Below are positions 43,087-52,079 of a DNA stretch of 64,000 nt, piece by piece. Under the pieces are notes generated by a model. The model was not told the DNA's origin and made no database searches. It worked only from the letters and a program-made list of their open reading frames with translations. Numbering within the stretch: the first letter of the stretch is position 1; every line of letters begins with the position of its first letter. The position numbers and the translations under genes were made by a program. The stretch is from Thinopyrum elongatum. Lineage: Eukaryota; Streptophyta; Magnoliopsida; Poales; Poaceae. The stretch covers positions 516,931,707-516,995,706 of the forward strand of contig CM022297.1 of assembly GCA_011799875.1 (NCBI GenBank). Direction: 5' to 3'.

Positions 43087-44350
43087 CACTAGTAGAAAAC
43101 AGGGCTTTGGTCACAGGGCAATATTCACATTAGTCCCAGTTCAGTCACAAACCGGGACTAATGTGAGCATTGGTCCCGGTTCGTGCGGCTAATGCATTAG
43201 TCCCGGTTCACCTGAGCCCTTTAGTCCCGGTTTGAGACACGAACCGGGACTAAAGGGTGCGATCCTTTAGTCCCGGTTCGTGTCTCAAACCGGGACTAAA
43301 GATTAGACCTTTAGTCCCGGTTTGAGTCACGAACCGGGACTAAAGGGTGCCATGCCCTTTAGTCCCGGTTCGTGTCTCAAACCGGTACTAAAGGTCCCAT
43401 TTTCAAACTCTACTCCCCAAACCCACCCACCCACCCCCCCCCCCCCCCCCCCCCCGTGGATCGCCTTTTCAGTTTTGTAAAAAGCAAAAGAAAATGATAA
43501 AAACTTCAAAAATTAAAATCCTTCGAGATGTAGTTATGTTACTACATCTACTAGTTAGGAAAATTTAAAAACTTAAATTTGGACATGTTTTGCAAAAAGT
43601 GTAGGGAAAATGTAAAACGGCTATAACTTTTGCATACGATGTCAGAAAAAAACGTATAATATATCAAAATGTTCAGCACGAAGATTCGCATCCGATTTTG
43701 ACGGCCTACGGCCTGTTTGCAAATTTTTAGAATCCTCAAATTCTAAAAGGAAAAAAAGTTATGCTCAAATTTCAGTTTTTTTTTAATTTTCATTAAATCT
43801 GGTCAAACTATGGTCAAACTACTTATTCAAGAAGTATTAGTGTTACTAAATAATTATTCAAGAATATTAGTGTAACTAAATAATTATTTCAATTTTTTTG
43901 AATTTTGGTCAAATCTGGTCAAACTGTGGTCAAACAATGGTCAAACTACTATTCAAGAAATATTAGTGTTACTAAATAATTATTGTTTTTTAGAACAATA
44001 GTTTCAAACTCAAACAGTGAAATTTGTGACTTCATGCTCAAGCTAAACTCCTGAGGGTTAATAGGATTGACATCTTACTATTGTCAGGAAAACAACAAGT
44101 CCAGACTTGGAAACGAGGGAGAATAGAACCTGGAAGTTAAGCGTGCTCAGGCTGGGGTAGTGAGAGGATGGGTGACCATTCGGGAAGTTAGATGATTTGG
44201 AATGATGAGGGGTGATTAGAGATTAGAGGTTAAATTAAGCAGTGATGAGGGGTGATTAGAGATTAGAGGTTAAAATAAACGTGAGGCTTTAGTAACGACC
44301 CTTTAGTCCCAGTTCCAGAACCGGGACAAAAGGCTCTTTTTCTACTAGTG
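43087..44350. mobile_element. Non-autonomous CACTA element (1264 bp), 3-bp TSD
   Basis: The ends are CACTAGTAGAAAA and, inverted, TTTTTCTACTAGTG, flanked by TTG (43084-43086 and 44351-44353). The subterminal region (43125-43395) consists of alternating copies of TTTAGTCCCGGTTCG and its complement, which can fold into long hairpins. These repeats are the expected transposase-binding region of Triticeae CACTA elements. Inside are a 22-C run (43434-43455), AT-rich DNA, a 5S-like segment (44125-44190) and a duplicated ATGAGGGGTGATTAGAG block (44202-44275). No transposase. Confidence 0.9.
44125..44190 (+). ncRNA. 5S rRNA-like segment (internal promoter region) in CACTA
   Basis: AGAACC-x-GGAAGTTAAGCGTGCT, then GGGTAGTG, then AGGATGGGTGACC and GGGAAGT. 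In my hand alignment to the plant 5S rRNA as I remember it, about 49 of 64 positions match without gaps. The two longest exact blocks are AAGTTAAGCGTGCT (box A region) and AGGATGGGTGACC (box C region). The 5' and 3' thirds of 5S rRNA are absent, so it is not a 5S gene. Spacing of the RNA polymerase III control boxes is kept. Whether it is transcribed is unknown. Confidence 0.6.
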
Positions 44351-44526
44351 TTGGATCAACGTGAATAGTTTAGGGATTGTCGCTTGACACAAAAAGGAAA
44401 ATTATTATGGGATCAAATTAATATGTTGCATTGGTATGCTCGGGATCTATGCTTGAGATATGATTATACTTGTTGCTCTAGGATGAAATCTCCACACCTT
44501 TTCTTTTCATGCAAATTTAATGAATA

Positions 44527-45240
44527 CTAGGAAACATGCCCGTGCGTTGCAACGGGGGAAACAAAATTAGCATGCATACATATGTCCATATCTTTGTTAT
44601 TTTCGTTCGTCCGTCCGTCTCTTCGTACGTCATATTTCCTTGTTCGTCTGTCACACGAACCCTCCGTGTGCTGGGCTGGTGGCCCAAATAACCAGGCCCA
44701 CCTATCCTGACAAGCAAGGCCGAGCCACAAAAATAAGCACTAATAAGTAGGATCGAACTAATAACCTGCTGTTCTGTACATAATACCACTGCCAACGAGC
44801 TAGGTCATGTTTTGTGTTAGAATTGTCCCACATCGCCCACTTATATATAACTCGTCCAATTTATATACTTCTTCGACTTTTCCAAGTGTTAAGAAGACGT
44901 CTCGGGAAACAGGAAATAGAGCGAGGCAAAGAGATTAAACGGAGAAAGATGCTGAGATGCATGCAGGTTGAGACATGGAAGGGGAACAACAGGAGCGCCG
45001 CCGCTGAGCGGCCGCATCGGCGAGGAGACACAGATGGAGTGCATAACAGCCTTCCCTTAGCCACCGTCTCGATTGACCATGTTCCTCTCCCAAGCCTGCG
45101 GCGACTTTGCCAGTGAGGAGCTGTGTGGAGGACATGTTCACTCCTGCCATTGACGAGGAGCCAGACAACAACAACCACCGAAACAGCCGGACTTGCATCA
45201 TTGTTTCCGGCGGCACCTAATACAAATCAGCCAAAAAAGA
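44527..45240 (-). mobile_element. Helitron 3' end, 5' end not located
   Basis: Read on the minus strand the sequence ends CCGTTGCAACGCACGGGC, a few bases, then CTAG (44530-44527), followed by T. This fits the grass Helitron 3' consensus as I remember it: a short hairpin a few bases before CTAG, inserted 5' of T. Further in, on the same strand, TAGCTCGTTGG and GTTCGATCC resemble the A and B boxes of a tRNA promoter. The 5' end (expected to begin TC) was not identified. The right limit given here is only where clear element D sequence may resume. Confidence 0.5.
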
Positions 45241-45384
45241 GAACCTGGATTCACGGTTGCGTGATGATGCCATCGACGCCTCCTCCCGCGTCAGCGGCCC
45301 GAAGACGGCTCGGCTGGACCCAGCCCGAACCTACTGTGACCTGGCAGTGGGATGACCACCCGGCGCCACTTGCGGTTGCCTGAT

Positions 45385-47433
45385 CACTAAGGCATGCCCG
45401 CCGCCTCCTCGCCGGCCGGCCTCGACTCTGGCGCACCAGCCGGTGTCCCCTCCGGTGCTCCGGCCGACGTCATCAGCGACGCCCCTTCCGGTGTCGCCTG
45501 CGGCGCTCCTCCCGAGGCAGACACCCCTCCGCCTCCTTCAACCTCCACCCGCTCGACCACGTTGTTCCGGGGTGGGGTGTCATCGTCGATCTCCACGACC
45601 TCCCGGTCATCCACCGCCATCTCCACCCGGCTGTCCGGGTCACGCCCCTCCTCCGTCGGCAACACGACGACTGTTTCCGCCGACTCCATGCTCGCCGGCA
45701 TCTCCGGCCAGGTCTGCTCCGCGGCGGCTTGCCCGCTCGCCCCGGCGGCCATTGCCCAAGCCTGGGCCGAAGCTTCCTTCGCGGCCCTAACGGCCGCCTC
45801 CTCCGCCTCCAGGGCCTTGTTCTAGTCCCGCCAGGCGCATCGCTATGTGTCCTCCGGGTCCAGGCCAAGGTCCTCCTCGGCCAAGCCCTCGGGCAGATCG
45901 ATGGCGCTGCTCCGGGTCCTCCGGAACGAGAAGCCGCCCCCGGACGCGGCGTCCGTCTCCGCTAGTGCCAACTCCAGCGGCGTCCTGGATCCCACCAAGG
46001 AGAGCATGAGAAAAGAACAACTCGGCAGCACGTCGGAGTCGACAAAGAAACATACCCGATAGCCGTCGTGACGGCCTGTCTCAACGGCACTGCCGGGATG
46101 GCGCGGCGCCTCTTCTTGGCGGCAGGCTTGCCGCCAGCGGCCGGGCCCTCTGCCGCGTGCTTCATGGCCGGCTTCGGTGCCACGTCCTCCTTCTCGTGCG
46201 ACCGGCGCGCGGGACGACCCGGCCCCAGCCGTCTTCTCCGGCCGCCTTGAGGGATCGACGGCGCCACCTCCTCACCTCGGCGGCGCTGTACCACCGGCGT
46301 GCGTCAGGACCTCCACATCGTCATCCAACCAATCTCGTAAGAGATCTGGATGCGGAGACTTACCCGCACGGCGCGCCTCGCCGGCTTCGGCATCGGCCAT
46401 CTCCGGGTTCTCGGCGAAGGACTCCGCCCCTCTGAGCGGGCCCGCTCGACAGCCAGTACCTGCGTCCTCGTCCCGTCATGCGTCTGCCGGATTGTGTTCA
46501 GCAGCACCTTCCGCGTCGCATCAGGACGAAGGAGAAGTTGGGACATTGTGAAAAAAGAAGACCGAGGACTCACCGCGGGCGCCGGGTGCTCGGCGTTGTA
46601 GGGCGCCTTGCCGAAGTGCCAATCAGGGGCCAATCCGTCCTTGGAGATGGCGTTCACCTGACCAGCCTCCCGGACAACATCCGGGTGACATCCCGGCGGT
46701 CGCCCATCTGGCCGATGATGTGCGCCCGGCGTTGCAGCGGCAGCACCCGGCGCACAGTGAAGGCGGAGACAAGATCCGTCCCTTTAAGCCCCTCCTGCGC
46801 CGTCATCTCCCGGATCCGGTCGCACAAGTTCTGCACCCCCTGCGGCGGGTTCCGGGGCGTGTGGCTCCAGTTCCTCTTGGCGAGCGGCTGCTCATTGAAG
46901 AAAGGGGGCAAGTTGATGGAGTCAGCGTTCCCGCCGACGTTGCGCATGTAGAAGAAGGTGTTCTGCCATTTCTTGGCAGAATCCTCGAGGGGCATCTTGG
47001 GGAATATCCCGCCTGGCCGAATCGAAATGACGGCGGCCCCACAGTCGGACATGGCCCCGGCCTCCGGCCCTTGCTGCTTGAGGAAGAAGAGGCGGCACCA
47101 GAGCTCCACGTCTGGCTCCACCCCCAAGTAACCCTCGCAGAGGGTGACGAAGCCCGAGAGCTGCAGCACAGCGTTCGCACCAAGATGGTGCGGCTGCATC
47201 CCGAAGAAAGCGAGGAAGGCGCAGAAGAAATCGCTCGCGGGAAGGCCGAGCCCGCGCTGGAAATGGTTGTAGAAGACCACACGCTCGCCCTTCTGCGGCT
47301 GCGGGTCCACTTCCCCTCCAGGCGCGCGTGCGGCGACATCCACCGCCGGCGGCAGTCGCCGGGTCTCGCGGAGACGCTATATGTCGTAGTCAGTAACGAT
47401 GGATCCCTCCCACGAGCCTTTTGGCGGCGCCAT
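45385..47433 (-). pseudogene. D antisense gene, N-terminal part with Transposase_28-like domain
   Basis: On the minus strand the ATG at 47433-47431 opens MAPPKGSWEGSIVTDYDI. A TAG follows at 47379-47377, codon 19, where a Gln codon is likely. The frame continues with VVFYNHFQRGLGLPASDFFC, AFFGMQPHHLGANAVLQLSG and LCEGYLGVEPDVELWCRLFF. This is the Transposase_28 pattern. Further conserved blocks (WQNTFFYMRN, WSHTPRNPPQGV, KDGLAPDWHFGKAPYN) lead to a GT splice site near 46578. Later exons encode Pro/Ala/Glu-rich linkers to about 45387. The gene continues beyond B2 at 41303. A TATA-like box lies upstream at 47604-47613. Confidence 0.75.
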
Positions 47434-47603
47434 CTGTGGAGCTCGGCAAGGATGCGAGGTGCGCTGGCAAGAAGAAGCTAGCGCGGCAGGCGGGCGATTC
47501 GAGCGGCCTCTAGCTTTCCGGTGGGCGGTGAGCTGAGGAACTGGGTGAAGGAAGAAGGAGGTAGGGTCTGCGTGCGTGAATGATTTATGCCGCCCCCTCC
47601 CCC

Positions 47604-47613
47604 CGATTTATAA
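47604..47613 (-). promoter_or_regulatory. TATA-like box of the D antisense gene
   Basis: The minus strand reads GGTTATAAATCGGGG, a good plant TATA context, about 170 bp upstream of the antisense ATG at 47433 and outside the LTR. This suggests the antisense gene has its own promoter. Inferred from position and motif only. Confidence 0.5.
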
Positions 47614-48082
47614 CCGCGGCAAGAACGTGGGGAAGTGGGATCGGTTGCGCCCACCTTTTCCACTTCCCCGTAGTGTGTGGGCACGGTTCCCCCACGAATT
47701 AACTGCATCAAGAAGGGCAACCGTCCACGGCTGCCACATTAAATCCCCGCGCGGGGGCCGAGGGCACGGCGTGGCGGGCCCTAGCCCACTGTTACGTCCC
47801 GTCACACACGTGCCCTGGAAGTGCCTCCTCGGCTACTGTCCGCCATGTGGCGCCCGCATCGGGTCGTGGGACGCGCGTCCTTTCCCCTTCAAGATTTGGT
47901 GGACTCCTTGGTTTCCCGCCCAGCTTTGGATGCCGTGATCCGGCTTCCGGAAGCCGGCACACAGTGGGTGTTGCTGGACCCGGCGGTCGCAAGCTTTATC
48001 AATACCAGCCGCCTTCTCAGGGGGTGAAACTGCAAAGGCCCCCTGCTTGAAGCCGGCGAGCCTTCACAGCTTCGGGGACTAC
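47614..48082. other. Region between antisense promoter and D 3' LTR
   Basis: GC-rich noncoding DNA. A polypurine-type stretch (CTTCGGGGACTAC) lies just before the 3' LTR at 48083, as needed for plus-strand priming. Short open frames are not supported. Confidence 0.5.
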
Positions 48083-49059
48083 TGTGTGTGTGGGGGGGGG
48101 GGGATGAACCCCGGGCAGGCACGGAACCCAGATCCTTTTCAAAAACATCAGGGCTAGCAACGCCCCTCAATCCGGCTAGCCCTTGGCCGGGTTCCGCAAC
48201 CCGGCCAAGACCCGGAATTCGGCCAAATCCCGCAAGCCGGCCAAGCCCGCTGGCACATGCCGGCCGGTTCTAGCAAGTCAAGACTTCCTCGACAAGTAAG
48301 CGCAATCATAGCGTGCCCCTCAACCCGGCCACAGGTCAGCTCCCGTCCTGTCCAGGGCGTACGACGGAACAAGTACCCTTGAAGAGATGAGCAAGGCAAC
48401 AGTGGCCCACCTGCCCCGCTGACCGGCAGGAGCGTGGCAACAGTGGCCCACCTACCCCGCTGACCAGGGCCGGCGTGGCTACAGTGCATCCCCCGTCCTG
48501 CTGAAGCAAGCCAACGGCGACCAGGCGACGCGCCACTATAGCCGAGCCGGCTCAACCACTCTGTGACGCATGACAAGATGGGGAACAGTGTCCTCTGGCG
48601 CACGGGGCCCGCGCCCGGGGATCCCGGCGTACCCTGGTACCTGGTAGGCCCCAGCGCCGGCTTCCCAGACGCTGTCATCCCGACCCCACGGCCATGTAAC
48701 TTTACCATTGTAACCCTGGGGGTTGACCTATAAAACCCCCCAGGAAGCCTCCATGCAGAGGGGAGAGCACATACGATCAGATCACCAGTAGAATACACAC
48801 ACAAGGAGAAGGAGCAGCCTATGCTCTGGCCTGTCTTCCTTCCTCCCCAAAACAGCTCCAGGAGCAGGCTTGTATCATCCACATATAAACCACACTTGGC
48901 AGGACTAGGAGTGTTATCTCTGCGGAGAGCTCCGAACCTGGGTATGTCTTGCGTCCCTCGCTCGCTCATGCAGACCTCGCCTCTGGAGCCCACTGGTGCC
49001 CTCGAGCCTGTCCCTCTCTTTAGCCATCCTTTGGGATCTGCCGTGCGCCCACCATGACA
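48083..49059 (+). repeat. D 3' LTR (977 bp) with altered first bases
   Basis: It aligns with the 5' LTR from CATGAACCCC onward and ends CCACCATGACA. The first bases read TGTGTGTGTG followed by 12 G (48092-48103), where the 5' LTR has TGTCAGGGGC. A TATA box is kept near 48731. The TSD TGTAT follows. Confidence 0.85.
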
Positions 49060-49064
49060 TGTAT

Positions 49065-49784
49065 GGTTGCTATTAAGGATAACAAGATGTGGGCTATTCC
49101 TACAGGAATAGATCTCGTCTACATCATGCCATCGTTCTTATTGCATTACTCCATTTTTCCATGAACTTAATACACTAGATGCATGCTGGATAGCGGTCGA
49201 TGTGTGGAGTAATAGTAGTAGATGTAGGCAGAAGTCGGTCTACTAATCTTGGACGTGATGCCTATATAATGATTATTGCCTGGATATCATCATAATTATT
49301 CGATCTTCTATCAATTGCCCAACAGTAATTTGATTACCCACCGTATGTTATTTTCTTGAGAGAAGCCACTAGTGAAATCTACGGCCCCTGGGTCTATTCT
49401 TTATCATATTTGCTTTGAGATCTATTTTTATTCAGTTTTAATTTTAGATGTATTATACCAAAAACTCAAAAATACCTTGCTGCATTTTTTTGCTATTTAT
49501 TTTATTTCACGTTTTATCGAGAGCTATCTATCCAATCTATACAATTTTTATCCCGTCAACTTGACAATTTCTGGCACCGTTACTCGTAGTGGGATTGACA
49601 ACCCCTCCTAATCGTCGGGTTGCAAGTATTAGTTCTTTGTGTGAAGGTACCATTTACATAGTGTTGCTTGGTCCTCCTAATGGATTGATACCTTGGTTTC
49701 ATAACAGAGGAAAATACCTATCGTAGCTGTGCTGCATCATCGCTTCCTCTTTGGGGAAATACCGACATAGTTCAAGCGACATCA
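49065..49784 (+). repeat. A2 5' LTR, right part, and primer-binding site
   Basis: It continues the LTR after the element D insertion (GGTTGCTATTAAGG) and ends GCGACATCA at 49784. A single primer-binding site follows (TTTCCGGCGCCGTTGCTG, about 49791-49808). In A1 the site is duplicated. Confidence 0.85.
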
Positions 49785-50000
49785 AAAGGAATTTCCGGCG
49801 CCGTTGCTGGGGAGACATCATCAACATCTATCAGGTTCCTAATCACAAATCTCATCTCCTTGCAATTTACATTATTTGCCATTTTCCTCTCATTTTCATC
49901 TCCCCCACTTCACAAAAATTTGTCGTTTTATTCGCCCTCTTTTTCGTTCACTTTTTCTCGTCAGATCTGTTTTGTGTGCATTCTTGTTTGCGTAGTCACG

Positions 50001-51602
50001 ATGACTCAAGAAAACACCAAGTTGTGTGACTTTTCCAATACCAACAACAATGATTTTATTAGCACTTTGATTGCTCATCCCACCACTAGTGCGGAATCTT
50101 GTGATATTAATGCCGCTTTGTTGAATCTTGTTATGAAAGATCAGTTTTTCGGTACTCCTAATGAGGATGCCGCGTCCCATCTAAACACATTCGTGGAATT
50201 ATGTGATATGCAAAAGAAAAAAGATGTGGACAATGATATTGTGAAGTTGAAATTATTTCCGTTTTCTTTGCGAGATCGTGCAAAATTTTGGTTTTCTTCT
50301 TTGCCTCTCAGTAGTACCGATTCTTGGGATAAATGCAAAGATGCTTTCATTACTAAGTATTTTCCGCCCGCAAAAATTATTTCCCTTAGAACTCAAATCA
50401 TGAATTTTAAGCAACTTGAGCATGAACATGTTGCACAATCTTGGGAAAGAATGAAGTTGATGCTAAGAAATTGTCCTACTCATGGTTTAAATCTTTGGAT
50501 GATCATACAAATTTTTTATGCGGGATTGAACTTTGTTTCTAGAAATCTTTTAGATTCCGCTGCGGGTGGTACTTCTATGGAAATTACTTTGGGTGAAGCT
50601 ACTAAATTGCTTGATAATATTATGAAAAATTATTCACAATGGCATACCGAAAGAGCACCTACTAGTAAAAAAGTTAATTCGGTTGAAGAAATTAGTACTT
50701 TGAGTGAAAAAGTTGATGCTCTTATGAAATTGGTTGCTAATAAAAGTGCTCCTATTGATCTTAATGATGTGGCTTTATCTACTTTGATTGAGCAAAATAG
50801 TGATTCCGTAGATGTGAATTTTGTCTCCGGAAACAATTTTAACAATGCTTATAGAGGTAATTTTAATCCTAGGCCTTTTCTTGGAAATTCATCTAATAAT
50901 TATGGTAATTCCTATGGTAATCCTTCTTACAATAATAATAGGAACACCTCTGATCTTGAGAATAATATTAAAGAATTTATCAATGCTCAAAAGGTTTTCA
51001 ATGCTACGATAGAAGAAAAGTTTAATAAGATTGATGATATGTCCAGAAGCATTGATAGAATTTCTCATGATGTAGGAAATCTCAAGTTGAAATTTTTTGT
51101 ACGCAAGGTTGATGAATCAATTAAAGCTTTATATGTTTCTATGGATGAAAGTAAGAAAAGAACCGTTATGCTTAGAGCTAAACGAGAATTTTTAGAGAGA
51201 GCGTTTTCTAGTGATTGCTTTCATAAAAGTGATGAAGATCTTAAAATGATTGGTGTTTCTTCTATTGATTCCTTGTTTAGTAAAATTAAAATTGATGAGA
51301 AAGGGACTGAAGAAGAGTCAACTTTAGTGAGAAGGCGTCCCGATAATTCGGAGGGTGAAAATCTTGATGAAAAATTTGATAAAAGTGGGTTTGGAGAGGT
51401 CAAAACTTTAACTAGTGATGTGCCCACTCTTTTGGATTACAAAGACTTTAATTATGATAATTTCTCTTTGATTTATTGTATTTCTTTGTTGCAATCCATG
51501 ATTAATTCACCTCATTCTTATGAACAAAATAAAGCTTTTACTAAACATATCGTTGATGCCATGATGAAAGCTTTGGAAGAAAAGTTGGAATTAGAGATTT
51601 GA
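50001..51602 (+). pseudogene. A2 gag, open for 533 codons then TGA
   Basis: I take ATG 50001 (MTQENTKLCDF) as start because it follows the leader shared with A1 and begins the conserved part. An upstream in-frame ATG at 49860 lies in the leader. Residues about 45-190 hold the gag domain (DAASHLNTFVELCDM, LKLFPFSLRDRAKFWFSSLP, SWDKCKDAFITKYFP, ESWERMKL-like). Asn- and Ser-rich linkers and a helical region follow. Near the C-terminus is the SGFGEVKTL motif shared with the A1 ORF. The frame ends at TGA 51600-51602, where relatives continue into protease, so the stop is probably a CGA-to-TGA change. No CCHC knuckle is seen. Confidence 0.75.
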
Positions 51603-52079
51603 ATTCCTAGAAAATTACATGATGAATGGGAACCTACTATCAAAGTCAAGTTTAAAAATTATGAATGTTTTTCTTTATGTGATTTGGGTGCTAGTGTTTC
51701 CGCTATTCCAAAATCTTTATGTGATGTGCTTGGTCTTACCGATATTGAAGAATGTTCTCTTAGTTTGCACTTGGCGGATTCTACTATTAAAAAGCCTTTG
51801 GAAAGAATTAATGATGTTATTATTCTTGCAAATAGGAATTATGTGCCCATATGTTTTATTGTTCTTGATATTGATTGCAATCCGTCTTGTCCAATTATAC
51901 TTGGTAGACCGATTTTACGTACTATTGGTGCCGTGATTGATATGAAAGAAGGCAATATTAAATTTCAATTTCCACTAAGACAGGGTATGGAACACTTCCC
52001 AAGAACAAGAATTAAACCACCATATGAATCAATCATGAGGGCATCCTATGGATCTAAGACTAAAGATGACAATACTTGA
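51603..52079 (+). pseudogene. A2 aspartic protease domain, behind one stop codon
   Basis: Same frame as gag, separated only by the TGA. It contains LCDLGASVSAIPKSL with the catalytic Asp at 51681-51683, then the flap and second conserved blocks (LADSTIKKPLERI, PIILGRPILRTIGAVID). It ends at TGA after GSKTKDDNT. The D-L-G-A-S box is the retropepsin-type active site. No downstream reverse transcriptase exists, so the element is non-autonomous. Confidence 0.75.

Larger units (their letters stand above)
41304..44526 (+). mobile_element. Element B2, 3'-truncated LTR retrotransposon
   Basis: A complete 5' LTR (41304-42800), a primer-binding site and the first part of gag are present. The rest of gag-pol and the 3' LTR are missing, and no second copy of the preceding GCTGC was found. 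It lies in the antisense gene of element D. It carries a CACTA element and a Helitron end. The LTR family is the same as solo LTR B1. Confidence 0.75.
42925..44526 (+). pseudogene. B2 gag N-terminus, interrupted by CACTA
   Basis: ATG 42925 opens 54 codons (MDMEHETPKKLVVLATHG...) to 43086. The frame then resumes exactly after the CACTA TSD at 44354 and is open to a TAG after four codons, then continues about 50 codons (LLWDQINMLHWYARDL). The exact frame continuity confirms the CACTA boundaries. I recognise it as a retroelement gag start only from position and context. It ends at the Helitron end at 44527. Confidence 0.6.
32426..49059 (+). mobile_element. Gypsy element D (16.6 kb), both LTRs, split by B2
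   Basis: It is inserted in the A2 5' LTR with TSD TGTAT (32421-32425 and 49060-49064). 5' LTR 32426-33390, 3' LTR 48083-49059. It carries plus-strand gag-pol in Gypsy order (33404-39796) and a minus-strand spliced gene (47433-40521). B2 is inserted in that gene. Own length without the insert is about 12.5-13 kb. Several stops and a lost integrase Asp make it inactive. Confidence 0.9.

Noticed and set aside
43125..43395. microRNA precursor from the long hairpins
   Set aside because: The inverted CCCGGTT repeats are the usual subterminal repeats of CACTA elements. No single stem of precursor type stands out.
44125..44190. A functional 5S rRNA gene
   Set aside because: Only the middle of 5S rRNA is present, with many differences, and it lies inside a CACTA element.
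45251..46551. Host gene encoded on the plus strand in the Pro/Ala-rich region
   Set aside because: Plus frames are low-complexity complements of the antisense gene linkers and contain no domain.
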